Below are positions 34,520-43,751 of a stretch of DNA of 44,803 nucleotides, in pieces (position 1 is the stretch's first letter; every line of letters begins with the position of its first letter). The DNA is from an uncultured Roseburia sp. (lineage in GTDB: Bacteria > Bacillota > Clostridia > Lachnospirales > Lachnospiraceae). The DNA lies in the NCBI GenBank assembly GCA_947174805.1, contig CAMWKH010000026.1, forward strand, positions 1 to 44,803. Direction: 5' to 3'. Both the position numbers and the translations under genes were made by a program. The notes beneath the pieces were generated by a model. That model saw only the letters and a program-made list of their open reading frames with translations. It made no database searches and was not told the DNA's origin.

Positions 34520-35305
34520 ATGAATCAAAAACAGATAGAAAAAGAATGGCAGAAAATGATAAAAGCGGAATCTGCTTATCTAAACCGCAATGTGGAGAAA
34601 GAGGCTGCATCCTGGCAGGACAGAGTTGCAAAGTACGTGCCGGATAAGTTTGAAAGCACCTTAAAAGCAGGTTTTTATAAAGCCTTCCAGTTAATTTTTG
34701 ATAAGGGAACCGGGGTAATTGAAAAAACCTATGATAAGGAAAAGAAAGAACAGGATTATAAAATACGGGAGTATGCAGCGACAATAAAAAATAATGGAAA
34801 ATCCGTTAGGGCCTTTCAAAAATCTGCGGCAAAGACCAGAGTTATCAACGGTGTGATTTCCACAGCGGAAGGTGTTGGGATGGGGGTGTTTGGTCTTGGA
34901 ATACCAGATATCCCCCTGTTTTTAGGAATGCTGTTAAAAAGTGTTTATGAAATAGCTTTATCCTACGGTTTTTCCTACGACAGCGAAAAAGAACAGATTT
35001 TTATTTTAAGGCTGATAGAGACAGCTTTATTGGAAAAGGAAGAGCTGATGGAGGGGAACCTAAAGCTGAACCGTATCATTGACGGAACAGAAAAAATTCC
35101 CATGGACAGAGAAAAGCAGATGCGGCGCACTTCAAATGTCCTGGCAGATGAAATGCTGTATCTGAAATTTGTACAGGGAATTCCCGTTGTGGGAATTTTA
35201 GGGGGAGTATCAGATATGGTGTATCAGAAGAAGCTGACGGAGTATGCCCAGCTAAAATATAAACGGCGTTTTTATAGGAAAATTATGTCCGCCCAGAATA
35301 TATGA
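34520..35305 (+). CDS. EcsC-family protein
   Basis: A 261-residue protein like the EcsC proteins of Firmicutes. Visible are the helical N-terminus (KEWQKMIKAESAYL), the central glycine-rich stretch (VISTAEGVGMGVFGLGIPDIPLFLGM) that would enter the membrane, and YEIALSYGFSYDSEKEQIFILRLI, a typical EcsC segment. In Bacillus, EcsC lies with the EcsAB transporter linked to protease and secretion control; here it stands alone, and its function is unknown. I use the ATG at 34520 after GGAAAGGGAAG; a longer frame starts upstream without a ribosome site. Confidence 0.85.
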   Translation: MNQKQIEKEWQKMIKAESAYLNRNVEKEAASWQDRVAKYVPDKFESTLKAGFYKAFQLIFDKGTGVIEKTYDKEKKEQDYKIREYAATIKNNGKSVRAFQKSAAKTRVINGVISTAEGVGMGVFGLGIPDIPLFLGMLLKSVYEIALSYGFSYDSEKEQIFILRLIETALLEKEELMEGNLKLNRIIDGTEKIPMDREKQMRRTSNVLADEMLYLKFVQGIPVVGILGGVSDMVYQKKLTEYAQLKYKRRFYRKIMSAQNI

Positions 35306-35340
35306 TAAATGTTAAATGATACAACAGGTTATAGGGGTAC

Positions 35341-35368
35341 TTGACTTTTTCTTGTTTTTCTATATAAT
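35341..35368 (+). promoter_or_regulatory. Sigma-A promoter of queT
   Basis: TTGACT (35341-35346) and TATAAT (35363-35368) with 16 bases between. It gives a leader of about 85 bases that holds the preQ1 riboswitch. Confidence 0.8.
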
Positions 35369-35410
35369 AAACATTTGGGCGAGGCGAAAGTTTAACCTTT
35401 CCCAAAACAC

Positions 35411-35454
35411 GGTGAGTTCGAGACCTTCCTCACTTAAAACAAAACTAAAGGAGC
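35411..35454 (+). promoter_or_regulatory. preQ1-I riboswitch controlling queT translation
   Basis: The leader shows stem GTGAG/CTCAC around loop TTCGAGACCTTC, then an A-rich tail ending CTAAAGGAG, the layout of the preQ1-I class. The loop ACCTT can pair with the AAGG of the tail, which is also the queT ribosome site, so ligand binding would hide the site and reduce translation. The gene behind it, queT, is a known target class. Confidence 0.75.
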
Positions 35455-35460
35455 AAAAAA

Positions 35461-35970
35461 ATGAGAGACAAGAAAGTACTATTTATCACCCAGGCGGCTA
35501 TGATTGCCGCTCTTTATGTTGTGTTTACGCTGTTGGCCAATGCCCTTGGCCTGGCAAATTATGCAGTGCAGATTCGCTTTTCTGAAGCGCTGACGATTCT
35601 GCCTTTTTTTACACCGGCAGGTATTCCCGGGCTTTGGGTGGGCTGTATCCTGGCAAATATCCTCACAGGCTGTGCGCCTCTTGATATTTTGTTCGGCAGT
35701 CTTGCAACGCTGATTGGGGCGTTGGGAACCTATGCACTTCGGAGATTTAAGTGGGCCGCACCTTTGCCGCCTATTGCTGCAAATACGGTTATCGTTCCAT
35801 TTGTCCTGGCGTATGTGTATCAATTTCCCGGATCTATTCCCTATTTTATGCTTACCGTGGGAGCGGGAGAGATTATTTCCTGCGGAATTTTGGGAATGAT
35901 ATTGTTTACCGTATTAAACAAATATAGAAATGTCATATTTAAAACAGAAAGCCCTATGCTTTCCAAATAA
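35461..35970 (+). CDS. queT: QueT family queuosine precursor transporter
   Basis: A 169-residue integral membrane protein, five to six segments, that would serve as the substrate-binding S component of an ECF-type importer. The N-terminal QAAMIAALYVVFTLLANALG and IRFSEALTILPFF are strong QueT marks. It imports queuosine precursors (preQ1 or queuine) for tRNA modification. The energising EcfAAT module is not in the window. Its leader holds a preQ1 riboswitch with the ribosome site inside the pseudoknot, matching the expected feedback control. Confidence 0.93.
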   Translation: MRDKKVLFITQAAMIAALYVVFTLLANALGLANYAVQIRFSEALTILPFFTPAGIPGLWVGCILANILTGCAPLDILFGSLATLIGALGTYALRRFKWAAPLPPIAANTVIVPFVLAYVYQFPGSIPYFMLTVGAGEIISCGILGMILFTVLNKYRNVIFKTESPMLSK

Positions 35971-35985
35971 AAAAATACCAAGGTC

Positions 35986-36024
35986 TAAAAAAGGACGGAA
36001 GAGTGATAACTTCCGTTCTTTTTG
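35986..36024 (+). terminator. Terminator after queT
   Basis: AAAAAGGACGGAAG (to 36001) pairs with CTTCCGTTCTTTTT (36010-36023), loop of 8 bases, with the T-run at its end. Confidence 0.85.
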
Positions 36025-36078
36025 TATAAAGAGCACAAAAAAGTGTGACAACTTTGTGCACTATTTTTTCATGTGCCT

Positions 36079-36107
36079 TGCAACATTTTGGGTGTTTTTT
36101 TAGACTA
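36079..36107 (+). promoter_or_regulatory. ECF-type promoter for the sigma/beta-propeller operon
   Basis: TGCAAC (36079-36084) and AGACTA (36102-36107) are 17 bases apart, 50 bases ahead of the sigma gene. It resembles the TGAAAC-17-CATCTA element before the first ECF gene, suggesting both are autoregulated or read by related sigma factors. Confidence 0.5.
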
Positions 36108-36157
36108 TTTATATGTAACAAGAATCAAATTTCTGCAGAATTTGAGGAGGTGAAGAG

Positions 36158-36676
36158 ATGGAAAAGGAGCAATTACTGGTTAAAAGGGCGAAACGGGGAG
36201 ACACAGAGGCCTTTGCCAGTCTATACAGAGAGGTATATCAGGATATGTACCGTTTTGCATTTTATACCCTGGGAAATAAAGAGGATTCTAAAGATGCAGT
36301 CAGCGACGCCGTGCTAAGTGCTTTTTCGTCTATAAAAAACCTGAGAAAAGAGGAGGCCTTTCGGAGCTGGATTTTCCGTATTTTAGTTGTAAAATGCAAA
36401 GAGAGGCGAAGGGAATATGCCAATAAGACATTGGAGTTAGATGAAACTGCATTAAATGCGGCTCTACTGGAAGGACCGGAAGAGCATACCCTGGTGAGAA
36501 AAGCATTTTTTGAGTTGGAGCAGGAAGAGCGTCTTTTGATAGGCATGCACTTGTTTTGCGGATATAAGGGCAGAGAAATTGCAGATCTGCTTCATATGAA
36601 TGAAAATACTGTGCGCTCCAAAGAGAGCCGTGCCCTGAAAAAAATGGCAGAGATGTTAAAAGGCGAGGAGGATTGA
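36158..36676 (+). CDS. ECF-type RNA polymerase sigma factor
   Basis: A 172-residue sigma-70 family protein: region 2 with DTEAFASLYREVYQDMYRFA and EDSKDAVSDAVLSAFSSI, and region 4 with GMHLFCGYKGREIADLL then NTVRSKESRALKKMAEML. It is distinct from the first ECF factor in the window but similar in size. GAGGAGG precedes the ATG. The next gene, 4 bases beyond its stop, encodes a membrane protein with a cytoplasmic N-terminal segment and is a probable anti-sigma or sensor. Confidence 0.92.
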   Translation: MEKEQLLVKRAKRGDTEAFASLYREVYQDMYRFAFYTLGNKEDSKDAVSDAVLSAFSSIKNLRKEEAFRSWIFRILVVKCKERRREYANKTLELDETALNAALLEGPEEHTLVRKAFFELEQEERLLIGMHLFCGYKGREIADLLHMNENTVRSKESRALKKMAEMLKGEED

Positions 36677-36680
36677 TACC

Positions 36681-38891
36681 ATGTATGAAGAAGAATTATT
36701 GGAGAAAATCAGACAATCTTCGGAAGAGGTAAAAATTCCAGAAGAATTACAGCCGGAAACGATAGAAAAGAAATTAAAAAGAAATCAAAAGAGATCAAAA
36801 AAATGGATAGGCGCCATGGGTGCCGCAGCAGCAGCGATACTTATGCTTTGCAGTGCAGGGGCGGTATACAGGATAAACCATATTGGAACAAAAGGTATGG
36901 ATAACTCTTTCTATGATGGGGAATCGGGAGAATTGGCAAGTGGCAGCGGGGAGATGGAAAATGCCATGGAAAGTGATGTTTCCCAGGAGGATGCAGATAC
37001 TGTGGCAAAAGCATCTCCGAAACTTGATGCAGGTAATTTGTATAAGGTGGCAGAAGATTACACCCAGGTGTACCAGGCATTGCAGTCTCCTATGTATCCT
37101 GAGGAGGAAGAAAAAGAGAGGGGATTTTTAGAAAAAATAGCAGATAATTTCCTGGGGGCAGATGGAGCCAAAAGTGAAAGCGCACCAGAAGAAAGTGTTA
37201 TGGACACCGCAGGGGATATGGGAACGGGAAACATAAATGAGTCCGGTGCCGCTGCGGAGATGGATACAGCAGCCAGCAAGGGCAGCGTGAATTATTCCAA
37301 AACAAATGTACAGACAAATGGCGTAGATGAGAGCGACATTATAAAGACAGATGGAAATTATATCTATACTGTTTCCGGAGACCAAGTAATCATCACGGAT
37401 ATCCGGGAAAAGAATATGAAAGTAACCGGGTATCTCACGATAGGGGAGAACTCCGGGGACACCCGGGTGGTGGAAATGTACGTGGAGGGGGATTCTATTT
37501 ATCTGGTAGTGCAAAAGGAGGAAACCATATTAAAACAAGGGGAAATCCAGATGCGTCCGGCTGACCCCAAGTATACCGGTGACTGGGAGGAAGAAGTTGA
37601 AAGTCCCGTGGAGAACGACAGGGCAGTAACATCTGAATCCTTTACAGGCAAAGATTCTTATCAGGTAGAAACAAAGAGTGTCACAGAGCTTTTGACATAT
37701 GATATCAAAGACAGGAAAAATCCAAAGTTAAAAGGCACGGTGACTCAGGACGGTTATTACAAGGATTCCAGAAAAATCGGCAGTATGGTGTATCTTTTTA
37801 CAGAAGGTTATATGGAGCAGACTCCGGTAAAAAACCAGGAAGTGATTACCAATGAGGAGGCGGGAGGGTTTATCCCACTGGTAAACGGAAAAATGATAGG
37901 GGCAGATTGTATATATCTGCCGGAGTATGGAGAGATGGGCTGTGTGATTTCCTCCGTGGATACGAAAAATTCCAGTGAGGTTGTGGATCATGTATTGATA
38001 TTAAATAACCATGCCCAGATTTATGTGAGCAGAGATGCGGTTTATCTTTACCATAGGGATAATGAACAGGGTAAGATAAAAACAAAGATAGCAAAATTTT
38101 CCCTGAACAAAGGAGAAATTAATGCGGTAGGAGCCGCAGCCCTTGCCGGGGAAGTCTATGATACCTTTGCCGTAGCAGAGGAAAAAGGAAACTTACGTGT
38201 TTTGACAACAGACGTAAGCGGCAATAAAGAAAGCAATAATCTATATCTTTTGGATGAAACATTACATCTCACAGGGAAACTGGAGGGAATTGCCAAGGGA
38301 GAACAGGTATACGCCGCCAGGTTTTTAGGGGATACAGCATATTTTGTCACCTACCGAAACACAGACCCACTGTTTGCAGTGGACTTGTCTGATCCGACCA
38401 AGCCTGAAATCCTGTCGGAAGTGAAACTCAGCGGATTTTCTGAATATCTACATTTCTGGGGAAAAGATAAATTGGTGGGAATCGGTTATGAGACAGATGA
38501 GGAGACGGGGGTGCAGGAAGGTTTAAAATTGGTTCTATTTGATATAAAAGATCCGGCAAAAGTGAAAATTGTCAAAGAGTTTGTGATTGAAAACGCAAGT
38601 TACAGCCCGGGAATGTATCAGTATAAAACCGTGTTGGCAGATCCTAATGAAAATCTCCTGGGATTTGCAATGACTTCTTATCAAAATGGGGAACAGACAA
38701 GTTATCTTCTGTTTTCTGTAGAAAACGGGGAATTCCGCAATCTATTAACCGCAGATTTGGAGGATTCTTCCTCCATAGAAGAGTATAGGGGAATTTATGC
38801 CGGGGATAGATTTTATCTGGCAAGTCCAACAAACCTGACTTCTTTTAACAGAAAAGAAAACTATCGAAAAATACAGAAATTGGAATACTAA
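36681..38891 (+). CDS. Membrane-anchored beta-propeller protein, putative anti-sigma/sensor
   Basis: A 736-residue protein. A short cytoplasmic part (EEELLEKIRQSSEEVKIPEE) precedes a membrane segment (GAMGAAAAAILMLCSAGAVY), then a low-complexity acidic linker of about 140 residues. From NYSKTNVQTNGVDESDIIKT onward comes the secreted beta-propeller (COG4880-like) with repeated blades such as YIYTVSGDQVIITD and VYLYHRDNEQ. The N-terminal layout is that of Firmicutes anti-sigma proteins, and its place right after an ECF sigma supports that role. What the propeller binds outside the cell is not known. Confidence 0.85.
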   Translation: MYEEELLEKIRQSSEEVKIPEELQPETIEKKLKRNQKRSKKWIGAMGAAAAAILMLCSAGAVYRINHIGTKGMDNSFYDGESGELASGSGEMENAMESDVSQEDADTVAKASPKLDAGNLYKVAEDYTQVYQALQSPMYPEEEEKERGFLEKIADNFLGADGAKSESAPEESVMDTAGDMGTGNINESGAAAEMDTAASKGSVNYSKTNVQTNGVDESDIIKTDGNYIYTVSGDQVIITDIREKNMKVTGYLTIGENSGDTRVVEMYVEGDSIYLVVQKEETILKQGEIQMRPADPKYTGDWEEEVESPVENDRAVTSESFTGKDSYQVETKSVTELLTYDIKDRKNPKLKGTVTQDGYYKDSRKIGSMVYLFTEGYMEQTPVKNQEVITNEEAGGFIPLVNGKMIGADCIYLPEYGEMGCVISSVDTKNSSEVVDHVLILNNHAQIYVSRDAVYLYHRDNEQGKIKTKIAKFSLNKGEINAVGAAALAGEVYDTFAVAEEKGNLRVLTTDVSGNKESNNLYLLDETLHLTGKLEGIAKGEQVYAARFLGDTAYFVTYRNTDPLFAVDLSDPTKPEILSEVKLSGFSEYLHFWGKDKLVGIGYETDEETGVQEGLKLVLFDIKDPAKVKIVKEFVIENASYSPGMYQYKTVLADPNENLLGFAMTSYQNGEQTSYLLFSVENGEFRNLLTADLEDSSSIEEYRGIYAGDRFYLASPTNLTSFNRKENYRKIQKLEY

Positions 38892-38933
38892 AAAAAGGCC
38901 CATGGAAGATAATTTCTATGGGCCCCTTTTTTT
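38890..38933. terminator. Bidirectional terminator between convergent genes
   Basis: AAAAAGGCCCATGGA and its near-complement TCTATGGGCCCCTTTTT enclose a short loop, with A and T runs on either side, serving the propeller gene and the EAL gene. Confidence 0.85.
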
Positions 38934-38941
38934 GAAGAGTA

Positions 38942-40834
38942 TCAGTGGTTTTGATGGGCTTTTAGAAACTCCAGATATTCATTCTGGGGAAGAGGTTTGG
39001 AAAAGTAATAACCTTGAATATATCCAATGTTGAGCCTTTCCATAGTCTCAAAAGCCTCTTTCGTCTCAATACCTTCGGAGACAATTTCCAGTTTCATTCC
39101 GTGAATCATATGCATGGCAGCGTCCATCACATATCTGGCTTTATCATTTTCAAAATAGGCCTGGGTCATGGACCGGTCAAATTTAACAATAGAGACAGGC
39201 ATGTCAACAATATAATTCAGGTTAGACTGTCCTGTTCCAAAATCGTCTAAAGAAAAAGATACACCGTAGTCCAAAAGGATATTCATATTGTCAAGGAGGG
39301 TTTTTTTTGCATTGGAGGATGCAGATTCTGTAATTTCAAGATTAATCTGCTTTGGGTCAATGTGATAGGAATTCATAATATTTATGTAATCTGCCGCGAG
39401 ATGGTCGTAAGCGCATTGTACCACGGACAGATTAACCTCTATGTAATGCAGTCCGTATTGCTCTATTTGGTTTTCCTTGATAAATTGGCATACCTTTCTA
39501 AATACTATTTTTCCAAGCTTTAATATCATTCCGTTTTTTTCTGCAATGGGAATAAATTTTCCCGGGGGAACCAGATTCCCGTCCTCATCCCGGATACGGA
39601 TTAGGGCCTCTGCGGAGGTAAAGCGCTGCTCCCTGGTGGAATAAATAGGCTGATAAAATACTTCCACGGCGTTTCGGTTAATGGCTCCTATCATCAGTTC
39701 CTCCATGGATTTTTCCTGTATCATTTCCTCTGCAACGCTCTGATTTACCACACAGTATCTTCGGTCTTTTAAGAGATTTTGCCTTGCATAGCGCAGGAAA
39801 GCCAAAAGTTCGTCTCCTGACTGGGCAATGGAAGAGTCGGGGATGCAAATCCAGGATGTGCGGAAAATCACGGAATAGTCTTTTCCAAAGCCCTGCTCAA
39901 AACGGAGGTCAATCATTTCTTTTGCGGCGTCAGCGTCCATTTTGCTGTGAAAAATAAGGATAGTCTCTTCATCTGCGTTTTTAAATACACAGGCATTTTT
40001 CAGAGATTCCAAAAAATATACCAGTTCCAGATGGGCTTGTTCCTGGGATGGGGCATTTAAATTCTGGGTGTAGGTGGATTCAAGCACAAGGGACAGGAGG
40101 GAAAAAGGCTGCTGATCCCCGTAGAGCTGTCTTAAATACTGCAGCAGCGCATTTCTGTTAAAAAGCCCTGTGCGTCGGTCAATATTGGCTTCGGGATTTT
40201 CCAGGGAGAGATAGATAATCATAATGCCCAGAGCCCCTGCGTAGCCTACGATTAAAAGCTCGTTGTGGAAAAGCTGGATTCCGGCGGCAATGGTCCACAG
40301 GAGAAGCCATACCCATACGGCATGAATCCGCCTTTTATTTAAAAGGTTTTTGTTTCTTGCCGTGTGATACACCAAAAAAAGCATATACAGCGCGACGGAA
40401 ATATATGTGGCGATTACGCTGGGGCCTTCTGTATATAGTACAATTCCGTCTTTGTTTTCGTGGTATTGTATGGGAAGTAAAAATATCGTAACAGAGGTAA
40501 AAATGCCCAGGAATAGGCACGTATGCTTAATTTTATGAGTGGAGATATCCCTGGAATAGATGTCGGAACAGACATATACCATGGCAAATAAAACGGTTAG
40601 GGGAAGGGTAATAATATAAAATTTTGCAATGAATGCTACAAAAAAGGGAGACAGTATATCCCTGCGGTTTATCACAAGTATAGATGAAATGTCAAGGCAA
40701 AGACATAGAAGGGCACAGCAGGTAAGATGAAAAAAAGCCTGTTCTGTATGCAAATGTACTTTTTTTTGGCGTCTGAAAAAATATAGTAAAACCAATATCA
40801 TTACAATGCCGCAGCATTGAGCAAGTGGGCTCAT
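38942..40834 (-). CDS. EAL phosphodiesterase with membrane sensor and degenerate GGDEF
   Basis: A 630-residue protein. The first ~210 residues hold six to seven membrane segments, likely a sensor. A GGDEF-like domain follows, beginning DRRTGLFNRNALLQYL. Its signature is lost: the place of GGDEF reads KNADEET, so cyclase activity is unlikely. The C-terminal EAL domain is intact: SAEALIRI (the EAL motif), EVNLSV, LEITES, DDFGTG, the Lys in VKFDRSM, VSEGIET and QGYYFSKPL. It should cleave cyclic di-GMP to pGpG, possibly with GTP binding by the dead domain as a regulator. It lies just downstream of the chemoreceptor gene but has its own likely promoter. Confidence 0.92.
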   Translation of the reverse strand: MSPLAQCCGIVMILVLLYFFRRQKKVHLHTEQAFFHLTCCALLCLCLDISSILVINRRDILSPFFVAFIAKFYIITLPLTVLFAMVYVCSDIYSRDISTHKIKHTCLFLGIFTSVTIFLLPIQYHENKDGIVLYTEGPSVIATYISVALYMLFLVYHTARNKNLLNKRRIHAVWVWLLLWTIAAGIQLFHNELLIVGYAGALGIMIIYLSLENPEANIDRRTGLFNRNALLQYLRQLYGDQQPFSLLSLVLESTYTQNLNAPSQEQAHLELVYFLESLKNACVFKNADEETILIFHSKMDADAAKEMIDLRFEQGFGKDYSVIFRTSWICIPDSSIAQSGDELLAFLRYARQNLLKDRRYCVVNQSVAEEMIQEKSMEELMIGAINRNAVEVFYQPIYSTREQRFTSAEALIRIRDEDGNLVPPGKFIPIAEKNGMILKLGKIVFRKVCQFIKENQIEQYGLHYIEVNLSVVQCAYDHLAADYINIMNSYHIDPKQINLEITESASSNAKKTLLDNMNILLDYGVSFSLDDFGTGQSNLNYIVDMPVSIVKFDRSMTQAYFENDKARYVMDAAMHMIHGMKLEIVSEGIETKEAFETMERLNIGYIQGYYFSKPLPQNEYLEFLKAHQNH

Positions 40835-40878
40835 AAAATATTTCTCCTCATCTTAAAATTATCAAAGTATTATTATCT

Positions 40879-40907
40879 ATTTTACCTTATTTTGCAGATA
40901 GAAACAA
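40879..40907 (-). promoter_or_regulatory. Sigma-A promoter of the EAL gene
   Basis: Minus strand TTGTTT (40907-40902) and TAAAAT (40884-40879), 17-base spacer, 45 bases before the ATG. Confidence 0.55.
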
Positions 40908-40939
40908 GAGAGAACCAAAAGCAACTCCTGGTTCTCTCT
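40905..40939 (-). terminator. Hairpin after the chemoreceptor gene
   Basis: AGAGAGAACCA (40907-40917) and TGGTTCTCTCT (40929-40939) are exact complements around an 11-base loop. It ends the chemoreceptor message on the minus strand, though the U run is short. Confidence 0.6.
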
Positions 40940-40944
40940 CTACT

Positions 40945-42645
40945 TTAAGATAAAAATGATTTTAAGTTTTGATTTAGATTTTCCGATAAATCTGTTAAAT
41001 CAGAGGTAAGGGAAGTAATTCCGCCAATTTCTTCTTTCATCTTACCTGTGACTGCTGCAGTTTCCTCCGCTGCACCTACATTTGTGAGGGAAGATTCTTC
41101 TAACTCCTTAATAATTTCAGACATATTATCTTTCGTATGGTTCATAGTAGAAATACTTTTCTGCATGTTGTCTTCCTGGGCAGTTAAGGCAGTGATACTG
41201 TTGTTTAAAGTTTCAAAAATTTCTTTTGTTCGGGATACTTTGTCTTTCTGGGAATTTAGTACCTCATCAATGGTGTTCATCGCATGAAGGTTTTGTTCTG
41301 TTTTTTCCACTAAATCTTGAATATTCTTTCCAATCTGTGATGCGGAATTGTTGGATTCCTCCGCCAGTTTTTGTATCTGTTGTGCCACCACGGCGAAACC
41401 TTTTCCGGCTTCTCCTGCCCGGGCGGCTTCTATGCTGGCATTTAAAGCTAAGAGATTTGTCTCATCTGCAATATTTGTTATGTAATCCGTAATGCTCTTA
41501 ATCTGGTTTACAGATTCATTGGTGGCATCTGTCTGATTCCGGATACCCAATACCGTATCCTGCGCCTGCCGGCTGCTGTCCTCCAAGTCCTTTAAAATTA
41601 CAGCGCTCTCCCTGGACATCTCCATCATTTCATTGGAAACTTGGTTGATTCCCTCGATTTGATGCAGCATTTCGTCAATGGCAAGTTTGGTGGCATCCAC
41701 ATCATTGGCAGCCTGACCTGTCTCATTTTTCTGATGTGCGGCGGTATTTTTAATTATTTCCACGTGCTCGCTCATGGTATATGCGGCCTCAGTTGTATGT
41801 TCTGACGTCACGTTGAGCCGTTCCACCGCCTGGGATAACTTAACCGTGCCGTGCTGCAGATTGTTTAAGATATCGTATATTTTAACCCGTAGTTTCTCCG
41901 TGGAGGAAGCCAGGTCGCCAAACTCATCGGTGCGCTTTATTTTAATCAGCCGCTCATCGGAAAATTCCCCGTTGGATACCTGGGAAAGCACCCTCCTCAC
42001 ATCGTGGAGCACTTTTGTAAGGCCGCCGATATACCAATAAATAAAACCTCCCACCAAGATTAAGATAACAAGGGCAATGATAATGCTGATGGTAATATAC
42101 TGCCTTATAATCCCGTCCATCTCTGTTGTGGGCACAGAAGCCATCAAAGCTCCTGCCACTGTTCCGTCTCCGGGCTGTAAAACAGGGATAATGTAGGCAT
42201 GGCACATTTTTTTATCTATTTCTATATTTTTATACCATAGCTGGGCTCCCTGCATAAGGGTGTAATTTGTAATATTTTCCCCGGCTTTCATCCCATACCA
42301 TCGTTGTCCATTGTCGCTTAAAATGGAAGTCATAACGGCATTTTCCCCGAAAAAGAAAGTGGTGTCAACGCCTGTCTGGGCCTTTAAATCATCCACTACA
42401 GAGGTTTGTTCCGAAATGTTAAAATTCATTCCCCTCCACACGTTTCCGTCCGCTTTTATGGCATAATCTCCGTATCCCTGGCTGTTGTAGAGATTCATCG
42501 CAGCGAGTGCGCTGGATTTCAGGCTGTTTTTTGTTTCCTTATACATACCGTTCTCAAACTGGAAAAGTCCGATGGAGAGCATTAAAATTCCAAAAATCAT
42601 CATGGAAAGGCAATATAAGGCAAACATTTTCTGCTTAAATTTCAT
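40945..42645 (-). CDS. Methyl-accepting chemotaxis protein
   Basis: A 566-residue chemoreceptor. TM1 (about 7-27) and TM2 (about 186-210) enclose an extracytoplasmic domain of about 155 residues, probably a single Cache (sCache) fold. A HAMP linker follows, then the signalling domain with its hairpin tip [24 protein letters not shown] broken into [18 protein letters not shown] and [18 protein letters not shown], intact for CheA/CheW binding. Its start lies 12 bases after the stop of a sugar-binding lipoprotein, so the two are one operon. The lipoprotein may pass its ligand to this receptor. Confidence 0.94.
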   Translation of the reverse strand: MKFKQKMFALYCLSMMIFGILMLSIGLFQFENGMYKETKNSLKSSALAAMNLYNSQGYGDYAIKADGNVWRGMNFNISEQTSVVDDLKAQTGVDTTFFFGENAVMTSILSDNGQRWYGMKAGENITNYTLMQGAQLWYKNIEIDKKMCHAYIIPVLQPGDGTVAGALMASVPTTEMDGIIRQYITISIIIALVILILVGGFIYWYIGGLTKVLHDVRRVLSQVSNGEFSDERLIKIKRTDEFGDLASSTEKLRVKIYDILNNLQHGTVKLSQAVERLNVTSEHTTEAAYTMSEHVEIIKNTAAHQKNETGQAANDVDATKLAIDEMLHQIEGINQVSNEMMEMSRESAVILKDLEDSSRQAQDTVLGIRNQTDATNESVNQIKSITDYITNIADETNLLALNASIEAARAGEAGKGFAVVAQQIQKLAEESNNSASQIGKNIQDLVEKTEQNLHAMNTIDEVLNSQKDKVSRTKEIFETLNNSITALTAQEDNMQKSISTMNHTKDNMSEIIKELEESSLTNVGAAEETAAVTGKMKEEIGGITSLTSDLTDLSENLNQNLKSFLS

Positions 42646-42657
42646 ATGACATTCTCC

Positions 42658-43713
42658 TTACATAGCATCCTGAGTGATTACTGTAACTCCCGTGTCTGTC
42701 TTAGTATTTGTCTCTGTATAAGTACCCTCCAATGCGCCGATGGCTATTGAAAGACCGTCATGTCCCATTATTTTGGGATTCTGCTGCATTGTGGCGTACA
42801 CAATCCCTTCCGATACCAGGGAGAGCATGGCGTCTGAGGTGTCAAACCCTACGATGGTGCTTTCTGCTCCCGCTTCTTTTACGGTTTCACCTATTGCCAC
42901 GGAAGTGCCCTCGTTTGTCCCAAAAAAACCTACATATCCATTATCAAGTCCAAGAGATACGGCATTTTTTACATTAGCCACATCATCCTGCATATAAACG
43001 GTGTCTGCCAATACAAAGTCCGTTCCCTCAAAAGCAGAGCGGAAACCGATTTCCCTGGACATGCAGGAGGCGGTATCTGTGGTCACACCCATCACTCCGA
43101 TGGTTCCGCTTGTGATGCCTTTTGCACCTAAAGCTTCCTTCATGCTTTCCGCTGCGGTTGCTCCGGCAGCTTCGTTGTCCGTGGCCAGGGCAGAAACACA
43201 GTCAAAGCTTGCCGCACTGTCCACGTACACAATTTTACAGCCTGCGTCAGAGGCTGCTTTTAAGCTGGCATTTACTCCCTCCGGGCTGTTTGCCGCAATT
43301 AAAATAGCATCAGCTCCGTCGGATACAGCCTGGTCAACGCATGCGCTCTGGAGAGCGTCATCATGAGAATCAGGGCCAATCCATTTATATGTAATATTTC
43401 CAAACTCTGACACTGCACTCTGGCATCCCTCGTCGATAGACTGCCAGTAGCTGTCTGCCAAATCCATTGTGATGAGGTAAACTGTGTAGGAATTGCTAAG
43501 ACTTGTCTGGGAAGCAGCAGGCTGGCTGCTGTCCTCAGCGGGTTTTGCCGTGATGTTTTCCTGGGAATTGTCTAAATTTTCAGATTCTTGAGATGTGACC
43601 GAGGGCTGCAGCGGCTCCTCTGGCATAATTATTTCAGGTGTTGTGGCGGAACCGCACCCCGACAGCAAAAGTGCTGACAGAAATAGCCCCACAGATTTAC
43701 ATATTTTCCGCAT
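42658..43713 (-). CDS. Sugar-type substrate-binding lipoprotein
   Basis: A 351-residue lipoprotein. The signal peptide ends with the lipobox LLLSGC (Cys20), followed by a Ser/Gln-rich linker and a periplasmic-binding fold of the ribose/galactose group (Peripla_BP_4): YLITMDLADSYWQSIDEGC, DGADAILIAANSPEG, and YVGFFGTNEGTSVAIGE at the hinge. No permease or ATPase gene is beside it in the window. Its direct partner is the chemoreceptor downstream, so sensing of a sugar, rather than transport, may be its job. The ligand is unknown. Confidence 0.92.
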   Translation of the reverse strand: MRKICKSVGLFLSALLLSGCGSATTPEIIMPEEPLQPSVTSQESENLDNSQENITAKPAEDSSQPAASQTSLSNSYTVYLITMDLADSYWQSIDEGCQSAVSEFGNITYKWIGPDSHDDALQSACVDQAVSDGADAILIAANSPEGVNASLKAASDAGCKIVYVDSAASFDCVSALATDNEAAGATAAESMKEALGAKGITSGTIGVMGVTTDTASCMSREIGFRSAFEGTDFVLADTVYMQDDVANVKNAVSLGLDNGYVGFFGTNEGTSVAIGETVKEAGAESTIVGFDTSDAMLSLVSEGIVYATMQQNPKIMGHDGLSIAIGALEGTYTETNTKTDTGVTVITQDAM

Positions 43714-43751
43714 TTGAAACCTCCCTTATCCTTTATACTGATTTTGTCTTA

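Noticed and set aside
35986..36024. Repeated A/T-flanked hairpins across the window (21844, 30550, 32546, 34346, 35986, 38890) considered as a dispersed repeat family
   Set aside because: Their stems differ in sequence; each is simply a terminator behind a gene.
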